DNA of 64,000 bases from Georgenia satyanarayanai (GCF_900116375.1 NZ_UETB01000012.1:1-64000), one strand, 5' to 3'; positions 34,281 through 43,815 are shown, numbered from the stretch's first letter. Made by a program: numbers and translations. Notes: generated by a model from the sequence alone, not told the origin.

Positions 34281-34916
34281 ATGCCCGCCACACCCACCTC
34301 AGCCCACTCCTTCGTCCTCACCGGCGCGCACGTGATGCCGGTCCCGGGCGCCGCGGCTCCCGCGGACCTCGCCGTCGTCGGGGGCCGCCTCGCCGCGGGC
34401 CCGGCCGGCGGCGACGTCGTGCGGGCCGACGGCGCGTACGCCGTCCCGCTCCTCGTGGACTCCGCCGTCGCCCAGCTGCCGCCCGACGAGCGCGGCGCCT
34501 TCGACCTCGTCCCCGGCAACCCGGCGACCTTCGCCGTCGTCCGCCGTCCCGTGAGCGCCGCGCAGGTGCGCACCATGCTCGTCGTCGACCCGACCGACCT
34601 GGTGGCCGTCTACGTCCACGGCCACCTGGAGGCGAGCGACGGGCAGCCGGTCCGGCCCGCCGGGCAGGACGTCGCCGACCCCACCGTCGCCGCCACCTGG
34701 GTGGGCACCTGGCACGACGCCGGCCGCGGCCTGCAGCAGCACCTGCGGCCCGACGGCCGCTACTCCGAGACCCGCGGTGGGCGCGTCGACGCGTTCACCG
34801 GCCGCTACTGGGTGCACCGCGACCGGATCACCTACCTCGACGACTCCGGGTTCTGGGCCTTCGGCCAGCTCGTCGGCGAGGTACTCCACCACGCCGGGTT
34901 CGTCATGACCCGATGA
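34281..34916 (+). CDS. Atu4866-domain protein with amidohydrolase-like N-terminus
   Basis: A 211-residue cytoplasmic protein. The C-terminal 80 residues (WVGTWHDAGRGLQQHLRPDG, then RYSETRGGRVDAFTGRYWV and EVLHHAGFV) match the small Atu4866 beta-barrel family. The first about 100 residues look like the composite beta-sandwich of an amidohydrolase (FVLTGAHVMPVPG, LAVVGGRLA, VPLLVDSAVA) but the catalytic barrel is absent. It may be a degraded fusion or a stable two-domain form. ATG 34281 is assigned without a strong ribosome site. It is flanked by hairpins on both sides. Confidence 0.65.
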   Translation: MPATPTSAHSFVLTGAHVMPVPGAAAPADLAVVGGRLAAGPAGGDVVRADGAYAVPLLVDSAVAQLPPDERGAFDLVPGNPATFAVVRRPVSAAQVRTMLVVDPTDLVAVYVHGHLEASDGQPVRPAGQDVADPTVAATWVGTWHDAGRGLQQHLRPDGRYSETRGGRVDAFTGRYWVHRDRITYLDDSGFWAFGQLVGEVLHHAGFVMTR

Positions 34917-35004
34917 CCTCGCCTGCCGGGATGCGGGGTCCTGGTCGGTGAGGGACACAGCCCGGGCGGCGCCGTCCTGCGCTCCCCGACCCCGGGCTCC
35001 GTCG

Positions 35005-35048
35005 CGCCGACAGCCGGGCTCCCCGTGAGGAGAGCCCGGCTGTCGGCG
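35005..35048. terminator. 17-bp CGCCGACAGCCGGGCTC hairpin between convergent genes
   Basis: Perfect 17-bp arms at 35005-35021 and 35032-35048 with a ten-base loop. It lies between the convergent stops at 34916 and 35064 and would serve both directions. It shares CGCCGACAGCCGG with the elements at 29597, 34145 and 41624. Confidence 0.85.
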
Positions 35049-35063
35049 TGAACGCCGAGCCGG

Positions 35064-38048
35064 TCAGCCGCGCGATGCGGCGCGGCGGATGCCCAGGGTG
35101 TCGGTGCCGTTGGCGTCCCAGTCACCCACGTGCACCTCGTCGCCCTCGCGCCCGAAGGTGACGACGGTGTCCGGCTCCCCGCCACGGAGCGCGTTGAGCA
35201 CGTGGTAGGTCCGACCACGCTGGACGGCGAGGGTGTCGGTCCCGTTGCCGTCCCAGTCACCGGCGAGGGTGACGTCGGCCCGGCGACCGTAGGTGAATGC
35301 CACGTCCGCGTCGCCGCCGGTGACGGTGTTCCGCACGTGGTAGGCCGCGCCACGCCGTACCGCGAAGGTGTCGGCCCCGTCCCCGTCCCAGTCCCCCACG
35401 AGGACGACGTCGCCCGGCCGGCCGTAGGTGACGACGGCGTCCGCGTCACCGCCGCGCAGCGAGTTGCGCACGTGGTAGGTCGCGTCGCGTCGCACCGCGA
35501 AGGTGTCGGTCCCGTCCCCGTCCCAGTCGCCCACGAGGACGACGTCGCCGGGCCGGCCGTAGGTGAGGACGACGTCGGCGTCCCCGCCGCGCTGGGCGTT
35601 GGACACGTGGAACACGTTGTCACGGCGCACCGCAACGGTGTCACGACCGTCGCCGTCCCAGTCACCGATGAGGACCTCGTCGGCCCACCTGCCGTACAGG
35701 AAGTGGGCGTCGGTGGAGCCCTTCCAGGTGTTGGACAGGTGGAACTCCGCGGACGGCGCCGCGGGGGGCACGGTGACGTCCGGGTCGACGACCGACAGCA
35801 CGGCACCACGGGGTGCCGAGCGGCGCTCGCCGAAGCCCTGCGTCACCTCGAGCTCGTAGGTCCCCCGCCCGAGTGCGGTGCCGGTGGCCTCCAGGGCGAG
35901 AGCCCATGTCCCGTCACCGGCCACGACCGCCTCGCCACCGGCCTCGCCGTCCACGTGCACCGTGGCGCCGGCCAGACCCGTGCCGGTGAGAGTCGGCAGT
36001 GTCGCGCCACGGTCGACCTCGAGCTCCCCCGTCGTGACGGTGAAGCCCTCGTCGAGGTCGGGACGCGCCGTGAGCCACTCGTCGGCGCCAGTAGGCCGGT
36101 CGACGATGCGGGTCTCCCCGAGACATCCGTTCCAGCCGTTGGTCGCGGCGTCGTCCACCCAGTCGGCACCGAGGATCCAGGGCATGCCCTCGTTGAAGCT
36201 CATGCCACCGGTTCCGGTCGCGTTGCGCAGCACCGGTGCGCCGTCCACGTACATCGTCGTCGACTCCGCGTCGACGTCGTTGACGAGGGCCACGTGCACC
36301 CACCGGTCCAGGAGGATCTCCCCGGACCACGCGGTGCGGTCACCGCGCGTCGTCTCGGCGGGAACCTCGGTCCGCTGGAACTCCTTGAGGTTGGAGATGC
36401 CGAGCGCCGCCGGGGAGGCGGTGAAGTCCCACTGGCTCCACGGCATCCCTTCCAGGGTGGACCTGTTGCCGCTGCGGACCAGTGCCTTGCTCCACTGGTT
36501 GGCGTCGACGGTCCAGTCCTCGGAGACCTTGACGAACGTCTCGATCGTGTAGCCGTCGTCGAGCACGACGTCGTTGACGGCGGCGTCCGCCTCGGTGGAC
36601 AGGTAGCTGAAGCGACCCGTCGTGCGGTCGGCGTCGTCGAAGCAGACCGCGGCGCCGTCAGAGGAGAAGGCGTGCGCGTCGTCGCTGATCCGGACGTCGC
36701 CGACCTCGGCGGTCCCGGAGCCGGACTCGGCGAGCGGGACGCGGTGGAGGTCGTCGCCCGCACCGCTGATGTCGGCGACCGTTGCGTTCTCACCGAGCAC
36801 ACCGCCGTCGTCGGGATCCGACTCGCTCGGCCGCCAGTGCGCCACGGTCCCCTCCACGTCGACGAAGTCCGCCGAGGAGCCGGGCTGCTCGGTGACCACG
36901 GGGGGCGTGCCCTCGAAGCCGTCGAGCAGGATGTCGCGGGCGCGCTGCGAGAGGGAGGGGTACTCGCCGTCGCCCGCGGCGAAGTCCGGGGCGAAGCCGG
37001 AGAACCGCTCGGCGAAGTCGATGTCGATCGTGTACTGCTGCGTCGGGCCGTCGAGGAACGGCTGGTCGTAGGCGGTGAGCACGTCCTCGTCCTTCGACAC
37101 GACCCACGGGGAGGCGGTCTGGACGACGATCTGGTCGCTGTCCAGGTCGAACTCGACGAGCCCGAGGTAGCCGTTGCCACCGTCGTAGGCCATCTGGTGG
37201 TCCATGAGCACCTGCGTGACGTCGTTGCCGGCGTCGTTCGTGCGGGTGCGGTAGGTACTGCCGTGGAAGTGGCCGTTGAAGGTGAGGAAGATCTGGTCGT
37301 TGTCCGCGATGAGCGCGTCCCACAGCTCCTCGCCGTACGCCGTGTCGACGGGCGAGACACCGTCGGAGGCGACGCTGATGAGCGAGTGGGTGGTGAGGAT
37401 CGTGGGCAGGGTGGGGTGCTCGGCCATGACCTGCTCGGCCCACGCGACCGTCTCGTCGGAGATCCGCCAGGCCAGCGCGAGGACGAGGTACTGCTGCCCC
37501 TCCGCCTCGAAGACCTGGTACTGGTTGAGGCCGGTCTCGTCGGTGCCGCCCTCGGTGGGCTGGGCCGCTGCCCGTTCCGGGGTGAACCAGTCGAGGTAGG
37601 GCTCCTCGCCGAGGTCGTAGTCACGGTCGGTCAGACGGTCGTCGGAGTTGCGCACGTCGTGGTTGCCGGGGAGCACCGAGTACGGCAGGCCGCCGTCGTC
37701 GAGCGTCGCCATGGCGGCGTCCGCGGCCTGCCACTCGCTGGTGACCCCGGCGCGGTCGACGACGTCCCCCAGGTGGGCGACGAACGGGATGTTGAGCTCG
37801 TCGCGGACGTCGACGAGCCACTCGGTCTGGACGGCGAAGGGGTTCGTGCCGTAGCGAGGCTCGAACTGGTCGAAGGCGTAGCGCGAGTAGAACTGGGTGT
37901 CCGGCAGGACGGCCAGCGTGAACCGGGACCCGGTGTCGGCTGGGGCCGGGGCCGGGGCCGCGGCGGTCGGGGCGGCGACGAGCGCGCCCGAGGCCGCGAG
38001 TACGGCCGCGGCGCACAGTGAGCTGGTCAAGCGGCGTCGGTGACGCAC
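35064..38048 (-). CDS. Secreted metallophosphoesterase with LamG-like domain and GDWDGDG repeats
   Basis: A 994-residue exported protein. The signal peptide ends near APTAAA. Residues about 40-330 are a calcineurin-like phosphoesterase: LAVLPDTQFYSR, VAHLGDVVDRAG, VLPGNHDVRN, ILTTHSLI and FNGHFHG supply the two-metal site. A concanavalin/LamG-like domain follows (DDGYTIETFVKV, RWVHVALVNDVDAESTTMYV). From residue about 770 five repeats of about 46 residues follow (YGRPGDVVLVGDWDGDGTD type), an FG-GAP-like propeller also found in the amidase at 59026. GTG 38048 is chosen for GGGAGA upstream and a compact signal peptide. Confidence 0.85.
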   Translation of the reverse strand: MRHRRRLTSSLCAAAVLAASGALVAAPTAAAPAPAPADTGSRFTLAVLPDTQFYSRYAFDQFEPRYGTNPFAVQTEWLVDVRDELNIPFVAHLGDVVDRAGVTSEWQAADAAMATLDDGGLPYSVLPGNHDVRNSDDRLTDRDYDLGEEPYLDWFTPERAAAQPTEGGTDETGLNQYQVFEAEGQQYLVLALAWRISDETVAWAEQVMAEHPTLPTILTTHSLISVASDGVSPVDTAYGEELWDALIADNDQIFLTFNGHFHGSTYRTRTNDAGNDVTQVLMDHQMAYDGGNGYLGLVEFDLDSDQIVVQTASPWVVSKDEDVLTAYDQPFLDGPTQQYTIDIDFAERFSGFAPDFAAGDGEYPSLSQRARDILLDGFEGTPPVVTEQPGSSADFVDVEGTVAHWRPSESDPDDGGVLGENATVADISGAGDDLHRVPLAESGSGTAEVGDVRISDDAHAFSSDGAAVCFDDADRTTGRFSYLSTEADAAVNDVVLDDGYTIETFVKVSEDWTVDANQWSKALVRSGNRSTLEGMPWSQWDFTASPAALGISNLKEFQRTEVPAETTRGDRTAWSGEILLDRWVHVALVNDVDAESTTMYVDGAPVLRNATGTGGMSFNEGMPWILGADWVDDAATNGWNGCLGETRIVDRPTGADEWLTARPDLDEGFTVTTGELEVDRGATLPTLTGTGLAGATVHVDGEAGGEAVVAGDGTWALALEATGTALGRGTYELEVTQGFGERRSAPRGAVLSVVDPDVTVPPAAPSAEFHLSNTWKGSTDAHFLYGRWADEVLIGDWDGDGRDTVAVRRDNVFHVSNAQRGGDADVVLTYGRPGDVVLVGDWDGDGTDTFAVRRDATYHVRNSLRGGDADAVVTYGRPGDVVLVGDWDGDGADTFAVRRGAAYHVRNTVTGGDADVAFTYGRRADVTLAGDWDGNGTDTLAVQRGRTYHVLNALRGGEPDTVVTFGREGDEVHVGDWDANGTDTLGIRRAASRG

Positions 38049-38177
38049 GGTTCTCCCATCATGACGACGACGGCGCCCGGTCGAGCGCCGCGCGCAGCAG
38101 ACCACGTTCCGATGAACGGACGGCGAGGTGCGGGTGACACCGTCGTGAACGTCTTCTCGCGGTGCCCGTCGGGCGCG

Positions 38178-39335
38178 TCAGCCTCGCGCGGGGAGCGGCT
38201 CCCGGGCGACGTCGTCGGACCGCAGCGCCTCCGCGCGGGCCGCGGCGACGGCGGCGGCGACGGCTGCCTCCTGCCGGCGCCGGCGGCGCACCCCCGTCAC
38301 CACCGCGAGCGCCAGGAGGACGACGACGGCGAGCTGGGCCCACGGCACCGTCCAGAGGGCCACCGACGCGGTGGCGTCCGTGAGGGCCCCGGCCACCTCG
38401 TCCGCACCGACGACGACCGGGGTGACCCGCAGGTCGACCCCGTGGCGGAAGGTCGGCCACGCCTCGACCGACGCCGTGTGCGTCGCGGACTGACCCGGCA
38501 GCACCTCGCGCGGCCCGTCGACGGCCACCTCGCCGCCGCCGAGGCCGAGCAGCCCCTCGACGCTCGCCACCTGCGCCGCCCCGAGCCGCACGTTCCCCTC
38601 GTTCTCCACGGTCCACGACAGGTCCACCGTCCCGGGCGCGAAGGGGTTCCACGAGGGCCGGTACTCGGCCTGCACGTCCCCCACCGCGAGCGCGGGAACG
38701 AGGTCCCCGGCCACCCGCAGGTGCAGCCGCGCACCGGCGCGCGAGTCGAGGGCCACCGAGCTGCCCTCCCCGTCGCTCCCCACGGTCCGCAGCGAGGCGA
38801 CGATCCCTGTGGGCTGGTCGCCCGGCGTCGCGCCGTCGGGCACGGAGACCGTGAAGGGCACGACGGCGCTGCCCATCGGCTCGAGCTCGATCTCGTCGTC
38901 GATCTCGACCCACGAGCCGGCCGCCTCGGGCGCGACGTCGCTGGGCAGCACGTCGAAGTTCCCACCCGCGGTCACGGTCCCGTCCGAGGCGAGGAGCGCG
39001 AGCGTGATCGGCTCCTCGGAGTAGTTCGCCACCTCGACGTGGTCGGTGTGGCTCGCACCGGGCTCGAGCTCGAGCCGGAAGGACACGCGCCCGTCGGCGC
39101 CGTCCGGCCCGGCGGGAGCGATCCCGAAGGTGATCTGTTCGGCGCTGCCCGGGACGACGTCGCCGGTCGCGTCGCGCGGGTCGGGCTCACCGCCGTCGGA
39201 GGGGGTGACGTCGGGGACGGCCTCCTCGGTCACGTGCGGGTCGGCGACGTCGGCCGGCAGCGCGACCGGGACGGCGACGACGGCGGCCGGGAGGGCGAGC
39301 AGGACGCTCGCCACGGTGGTGCGCAGGGTGGTCAT
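38178..39335 (-). CDS. DUF916-like (WxL-interacting-type) surface protein
   Basis: A 385-residue protein with an N-terminal signal peptide (SVLLALPAAVVAVPVALPA), a long beta-rich ectodomain, one membrane helix near residues 330-349 and an Arg-rich then Ala-rich cytoplasmic tail. The ectodomain (ITFGIAPAGP, SFRLELEPGASHTDHVEVAN, VPFTVSVPDGATPGDQPTGI) resembles DUF916, the domain of WxL-interacting surface proteins in Firmicutes. The gene follows the alkaline phosphatase, whose C-terminal domain looks WxL-like, so the two may be partners on the cell surface. That pairing is inference. Confidence 0.7.
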   Translation of the reverse strand: MTTLRTTVASVLLALPAAVVAVPVALPADVADPHVTEEAVPDVTPSDGGEPDPRDATGDVVPGSAEQITFGIAPAGPDGADGRVSFRLELEPGASHTDHVEVANYSEEPITLALLASDGTVTAGGNFDVLPSDVAPEAAGSWVEIDDEIELEPMGSAVVPFTVSVPDGATPGDQPTGIVASLRTVGSDGEGSSVALDSRAGARLHLRVAGDLVPALAVGDVQAEYRPSWNPFAPGTVDLSWTVENEGNVRLGAAQVASVEGLLGLGGGEVAVDGPREVLPGQSATHTASVEAWPTFRHGVDLRVTPVVVGADEVAGALTDATASVALWTVPWAQLAVVVLLALAVVTGVRRRRRQEAAVAAAVAAARAEALRSDDVAREPLPARG

Positions 39336-39354
39336 GAGCGGGTCCTTCGGACGG

Positions 39355-39391
39355 GCCGTGCCCGCCGGTGGATCGCACCGGCGGGCACGGC
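39355..39391 (-). terminator. Terminator hairpin downstream of the alkaline phosphatase gene
   Basis: A perfect 16-bp stem: GCCGTGCCCGCCGGTG (39355-39370) pairs with 39376-39391 around GATCG. It lies just after the phosphatase stop (minus strand) and before the DUF916-like start. It does not share words with the dispersed repeat family. Confidence 0.8.
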
Positions 39392-39407
39392 AGCGTGGTG
39401 GGCGTGG

Positions 39408-41318
39408 TCAGTCGACCGGGAAGAGGGTCACGGTCAGCGACCCGGCGTAGGCGCCGTCGCGGGTGTCGACGGGCACCTCGAGCTCGAGGTCCGCGTCGAG
39501 CACGGCGGTGCCGATGCGGCCCTCGGCGTCAGCGGAGGCGAGGGTCTGCGCGGCGGCGAGCCCCTCACCGCCGGACATCACCGTGCGCACCCGCTCACCG
39601 GGGGTGACGCCGGCCTGCTCCTCCACCAGGCCGGGGGTCCAGCCGAGGTGGCCGGGGCGGATGGTGCGCTCGTCCGCGGAGACGAGCGCGGCGGCCTGGC
39701 CGGAGACGGACCAGCCGGCGGCCTCGGCGCGCGAGTCGGTCACGGACACCGTGGGCAGCTCGCCGTCCAGGCGCAGGCGGTCACCGGCGTGGCGCAGGTC
39801 GCCGAGCTCGACCGTGCCGTCGGCCACGCTGAGGACGAGCGCGCCGGGCAGGCCCGGGCCCTCGCCGCCACCGATCTCCGGGATCACGGCCTCGACCTCG
39901 ATGCCGCCCTCGGACGGCTGGGTGGCCCACAGGTCCTCGAGCAGGACGTTCGCGAGGTCGGTGTTGTCGAGGTACGCGCCGCGCACCGGGTCGGTGCTCG
40001 TGGCGCGGGCGAAGAGCGACTCGACGCCGACGCCCTTCGCGAAGACGGGCACGAGCTGGTTGGTGTGGTTGCCGGAGTACCAGTCGACGTCCGGCAGCTC
40101 GCCGGCCGTGCCCTCCATCGGCGTCCAGCCCGGGTCCGACCCGGCGCCGGCGAGGTAGCCGGTCTCGTGGTCGGCGGTGACGATGATGAGGGTGTTGTCC
40201 CAGGTCGCGTCGGTGTCCTCGGACTCGACCCACTCGACGGCCGCCTCGACGGACGCGTTGAAGTCCTGCGTCTCCTCGATGTTGCGCGCCGTGTCGTTGG
40301 CGTGGCCGGTCCAGTCGATGGCGCCACCCTCGACCATGAGGAAGAGGCCGTCCTCGTCCTGCTCGAGGACGTTGAGGGCGCCGGCCGTCATCGTCACCAG
40401 GGACGGGACGTTGTCGTTGAGCGGCGTGTCGTAGGGCGCGGTCTCCTCCCCGTCGGCGGCGCGACCCTGCTGCAGGGTCGAGGCGACCTGGGCGAGGCCG
40501 AAGACGCGCTCGGGGACGTCCTCCCCGGCGGCGAGCGCCTCGAAGTCGGCCTTCTCCTCGACGTAGCGGAAGCCGGCCTGCCCGTCCTGCACGCGGGCGA
40601 GGTCGCTCTCGGAGATGTAGGTGTAGGAGGGCTCCTCGCGGCGCTCGCCGGAGTCGGTGAACTCCGGGTGCCCGGCGCCCATGATGACGTCGACGTCGCT
40701 GCCGACCATCTCGGCGGCGATGCCCTGGTAGTCGTTGCGGTCGGCGTTGTGCGCGACGTACGACGCGGGGGTCGCGTGGCTGAAGGGCACTGACGAGACG
40801 ACGCCGGCAGCGCGGCCGGTGGAGATCGCCCGCTCGGTGAGGTTCTCCACCCGGTTGCCCTCGTGGTCCACACCGGTGGCGCCGTTCGTGGTCTTGACGC
40901 CGGTGGCCATCGCGGTGCCGGCAGCGGCGGAGTCGGTGACCGGCCCGTTGATGTACTGGAAGTCCGTCCAGGCCTTCTCGGCGTCGTAGGAGTTGCCGTG
41001 CTGGAAGGTGGCCATGTTGGTCAGCGACCAGTCCTCGTAGACCTGGACGGCCTCGCCCGGCAGCGTCCGGATCTTGCCGTCGGGGCCGCTGAGGACCTGG
41101 TAGCGGGCCTGCCCGGTCTCGTAGAGGTTGGTGCTGGCGACGTGGTTGTAGCCCATGCCGTCACCGATGAAGACGATGACGTTCTCGGGGATGGACGGCG
41201 CGTCCTCGGGGGCGGCGCTGGCAGCACCGGCCGTGCCGACGAGGGCAGCGACGACTCCGGTGGCGATCAGACCGCGGCGGGTCAGGCCGCAAGGTCGGTG
41301 ATCCATGGGGATGCTCAC
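39408..41318 (-). CDS. Tat-exported alkaline phosphatase with WxL-like C-terminal domain
   Basis: A 636-residue protein. A twin-arginine signal (LTRRGLIATGVVAALVG, cleavage near ASA-AP) leads to an alkaline phosphatase domain: VIVFIGDGMGYN metal site, the phosphorylated Ser in TDSAAAGTAMATG, and VTADHETGY. It would release phosphate from extracellular esters. Residues about 490-636 form a beta-sandwich with SVTDSRAEAAGWSVSGQ, LGWTPGL and a terminal AGSLTVTLF, resembling WxL-type surface domains. GTG 41318 or ATG 41306 could be the start; neither has a strong ribosome site. It is upstream of the DUF916-like gene but separated from it by a hairpin. Confidence 0.88.
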   Translation of the reverse strand: MSIPMDHRPCGLTRRGLIATGVVAALVGTAGAASAAPEDAPSIPENVIVFIGDGMGYNHVASTNLYETGQARYQVLSGPDGKIRTLPGEAVQVYEDWSLTNMATFQHGNSYDAEKAWTDFQYINGPVTDSAAAGTAMATGVKTTNGATGVDHEGNRVENLTERAISTGRAAGVVSSVPFSHATPASYVAHNADRNDYQGIAAEMVGSDVDVIMGAGHPEFTDSGERREEPSYTYISESDLARVQDGQAGFRYVEEKADFEALAAGEDVPERVFGLAQVASTLQQGRAADGEETAPYDTPLNDNVPSLVTMTAGALNVLEQDEDGLFLMVEGGAIDWTGHANDTARNIEETQDFNASVEAAVEWVESEDTDATWDNTLIIVTADHETGYLAGAGSDPGWTPMEGTAGELPDVDWYSGNHTNQLVPVFAKGVGVESLFARATSTDPVRGAYLDNTDLANVLLEDLWATQPSEGGIEVEAVIPEIGGGEGPGLPGALVLSVADGTVELGDLRHAGDRLRLDGELPTVSVTDSRAEAAGWSVSGQAAALVSADERTIRPGHLGWTPGLVEEQAGVTPGERVRTVMSGGEGLAAAQTLASADAEGRIGTAVLDADLELEVPVDTRDGAYAGSLTVTLFPVD

Positions 41319-41548
41319 TCTCGACTCGGTTCATCGCCCGCGGTGTGCGGGCGCCTCGGACGCTAGGAAGCGGCAGTGAACCGAGAGTCGGAGTTGAGGG
41401 AACCCTCCGTGAACGGCAGGCGGCGGGCAGTCGAGACGATGCGGGGTCTGCTACCCGCGCAGGAAGCGGTCAGCACCTTCGTCGGAGGGCTCCCGCGGCG
41501 AGATCCGACTCTCGGCGCACGGTGGGCGAGGCGCAGGGTGACGTCGTG

Positions 41549-41595
41549 CGGAGGCGTCCGATTGAGTCACCGGGTGACTCAGTTGGACGCCTCCG
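41549..41595. repeat. 23-bp near-palindrome with GAGTCACC/GGTGACTC centre
   Basis: Left arm 41549-41571 and right arm 41573-41595 pair with two mismatches around a single base. The centre TGAGTCACC is the same word found in the 18-bp array at 20988-21005. It lies in the 385-base stretch between the phosphatase start and the gltX stop, which otherwise holds only the hairpin at 41624. Confidence 0.8.
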
Positions 41596-41623
41596 GACAC
41601 GCACTCCCCGCCGCCTCTCCGAA

Positions 41624-41667
41624 CGCCGACAGCCGGACACCTCGAGGGAGGTGTCCGGCTGTCGGCG
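41624..41667. terminator. 19-bp CGCCGACAGCCGGACACCT hairpin after gltX
   Basis: Perfect 19-bp arms at 41624-41642 and 41649-41667 with a six-base loop; an extra TGCTGTCGGCG follows at 41674-41684. It lies about 36 bases beyond the gltX stop on the minus strand and is a likely terminator. It belongs to the CGCCGACAGC family. Confidence 0.85.
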
Positions 41668-41703
41668 AGACGTGTGCTGTCGGCGCGGGCGCCGGGGGTG
41701 ACG

Positions 41704-43230
41704 TCAGAGCAGGGCGCGGAGGGCGCGCAGGCGGGTGAGGGAGGCGTCCTTGCCGAGGATCTCCATCGACTCGAACAGCGGCGGCGACACGCGCCGGCCG
41801 GTGATGGCCACGCGCAGCGGTGCGTAGGCGAAGCGGGGCTTGATGCCCATCTCCTCGACGAGCACCGCCTTGAGCGCCTCCTGCTGCGCCTCCGGGGAGA
41901 AGTCGGCGAGCCCCTCGAGCACGGCGATCGAGCGGTCGAGCACGTCGGCGGCCTCGGGACGCAGCGCCCCGCGCGCGTCCTCCTCCACCGCCACGGCGTC
42001 GTCGGCCACGAAGAGGAAGCCGAGCATGCCCGGCGCCTCACCGAGCAGCGTCATGCGCTCCTGGACCAGCGGCGCGGCGGCGGTGAGCAGCGCCTGCTGC
42101 TCACCGGTCAGCTCCTCGAAGGACGCCGCCTCCACCACGCCGGCGTCGCGCAGGTACGGCACCAGCCGCCCGCGGAAGTCCTCCGGTGCCAGCAGGCGCA
42201 GGTGGGTGGCGTTGATGGCCTCGGCCTTCTTGAGGTCGAAGCGCGCCGGGTTGGGGTTGACGTCGGCGACGTCGAAGGCGGCGACCATCTCCTCGCGGCT
42301 GAAGATGTCGTTGTCCGGGGAGATCGCCCAGCCGAGCAGCGCGAGGTAGTTCAGCAGCCCCTCGGGGGTGAAGCCGCGCTCCCGGTGGAGGAAGAGGTTG
42401 GACTCCGGGTCCCGCTTGGACAGCTTCTTGTTGCCCTCCCCCATGACGTAGGGAAGGTGCCCGAACTGCGGCATCACCGAGGCGACGCCGATGTCGAGCA
42501 GCGCCCGGTAGAGCACCACCTGGCGCGGGGTGGAGGACAGGAGGTCCTCACCGCGCAGCACGTGGGTGATGTTCATGAGCGCGTCGTCGACGGGGTTGAC
42601 CAGCGTGTACAGCGGCTGGCCGTTCGCGCGGACGATGACGAAGTCCGGCACCGAGCCGGCCTTGAAGCTGATCTCCCCGCGGACGAGGTCGGTGAAGGCG
42701 ACGTCGTCGTCGGGCATGCGGATGCGCAGCACCGGCTGGCGGCCCTCGGCGCGGAAGGCGGTCTTCTGCTCCTCGGTGAGGTCGCGGTCGTACCCGTCGT
42801 AGCCGAGCTTCGGGTCGCGCCCGGCCGCGCGGTGGCGCGCCTCGATCTCCTCCGGGGTGGAGAAGGACTCGTAGGCGTGCCCCGCCTCGAGGAGTCGCGC
42901 GGCGACGTCGGCGTACAGGTCCATGCGCTGGGACTGCCGGTAGGGCTCGTGCGGCCCGCCGACCTCCACGCCCTCGTCCCAGTCCAGCCCGAGCCAGCGC
43001 ATGGCGTCGAGCAGCTGCTCGTAGCTCTCCTCGGAGTCGCGCGCGGCGTCGGTGTCCTCGATCCGGAACACGAAGGTCCCGCCCACGTGGCGCGCGTAGG
43101 CCCAGTTGAACAGCGCCGTGCGGATGAGCCCCACGTGCGGGGTCCCCGTCGGCGAGGGGCAGAAACGGACGCGGACGGCGCCGGAGCGGGCGCCGTCGTC
43201 GGCAAGGGCGGGAGCGGAGTTCTCGGTCAT
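41704..43230 (-). CDS. gltX: Glutamate-tRNA ligase
   Basis: Class I aminoacyl-tRNA synthetase, 508 residues. The HIGH-type motif is in [17 protein letters not shown], followed by [17 protein letters not shown]; the KMSKS loop is [13 protein letters not shown]. It charges tRNA-Glu, which feeds both translation and, through HemA, the haem pathway encoded in this window. The C-terminal anticodon domain is complete. No tRNA gene was found nearby. A DinB-type gene lies 12 bases upstream in the same direction. Confidence 0.95.
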   Translation of the reverse strand: MTENSAPALADDGARSGAVRVRFCPSPTGTPHVGLIRTALFNWAYARHVGGTFVFRIEDTDAARDSEESYEQLLDAMRWLGLDWDEGVEVGGPHEPYRQSQRMDLYADVAARLLEAGHAYESFSTPEEIEARHRAAGRDPKLGYDGYDRDLTEEQKTAFRAEGRQPVLRIRMPDDDVAFTDLVRGEISFKAGSVPDFVIVRANGQPLYTLVNPVDDALMNITHVLRGEDLLSSTPRQVVLYRALLDIGVASVMPQFGHLPYVMGEGNKKLSKRDPESNLFLHRERGFTPEGLLNYLALLGWAISPDNDIFSREEMVAAFDVADVNPNPARFDLKKAEAINATHLRLLAPEDFRGRLVPYLRDAGVVEAASFEELTGEQQALLTAAAPLVQERMTLLGEAPGMLGFLFVADDAVAVEEDARGALRPEAADVLDRSIAVLEGLADFSPEAQQEALKAVLVEEMGIKPRFAYAPLRVAITGRRVSPPLFESMEILGKDASLTRLRALRALL

Positions 43231-43242
43231 GGTGCCCCCAGC

Positions 43243-43815
43243 CTATCGAGCGGCGCCCGCGACCTCCTTCAGCCGCTCCACGTACTCCGCCCACCACCGC
43301 TCACCGCGGCGCGGGAGGTTGGTCGCGCCGGTGCGCAGGCCGGCGGCACCGTCGATCTGCTCGCGGACGATGTCGGCGTGGCCAGCGTGCCGGGAGGTCT
43401 CGGCGATGACGTGGACGAGCACGTGGTGGAGCGTGACGTCCCCGGCCCGCCACCACGGCACGCGGCCCGGTGAGTCGAGGTCGAGCGCGGCGATGGTCGC
43501 GTCGGAGTGCGCCCAGGCCTGGCGGTAGAGGCCGACGACGTCCTCGACCGACTCCTCCGCCGTCGCCCACATGTCCGCGTTGTCCTCGGCGTCGTCGTTC
43601 ATCCACGGCAGCGCGACCGGGCCGGGCCGCCCGAAGGTGTCCCCGAAGTAGCCGAGCTCGATGCCGGCGAGGTGCTTGACCAGCCCGAGGAGGTTGGTCC
43701 CGGTGGGCGTGTGCGGCCAGCGCAGCTCGCGCTCCGGCAGGCCCTCGAGCTTCCACAGCATCGCGTCGCGGGACCGCTGCAGGTACTCCTGGAGCAGGTC
43801 CTTGGGGTCCCTCAC
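43243..43815 (-). CDS. DinB-family (DUF664-type) protein
   Basis: A 190-residue four-helix-bundle protein. It has LLQEYLQRSRDAMLWKLEGL at the N-terminus, LGLVKHLAGIELGYFGDTFG carrying the first His, and HHVLVHVIAETSRHAGHADIVREQIDG with the remaining metal-binding His residues. Members include mycothiol- or bacillithiol-dependent transferases; several actinobacterial ones are mycothiol-dependent, but the substrate here is unknown. GTG 43815 overlaps the stop of the VOC gene (GTGA), so they are cotranscribed. Confidence 0.82.
   Translation of the reverse strand: MRDPKDLLQEYLQRSRDAMLWKLEGLPERELRWPHTPTGTNLLGLVKHLAGIELGYFGDTFGRPGPVALPWMNDDAEDNADMWATAEESVEDVVGLYRQAWAHSDATIAALDLDSPGRVPWWRAGDVTLHHVLVHVIAETSRHAGHADIVREQIDGAAGLRTGATNLPRRGERWWAEYVERLKEVAGAAR

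Noticed and set aside
43231-43242. tRNA-Glu gene near gltX
   Set aside because: The space between gltX and the DinB gene is only 12 bases, and no cloverleaf was recognised in the neighbouring gaps.
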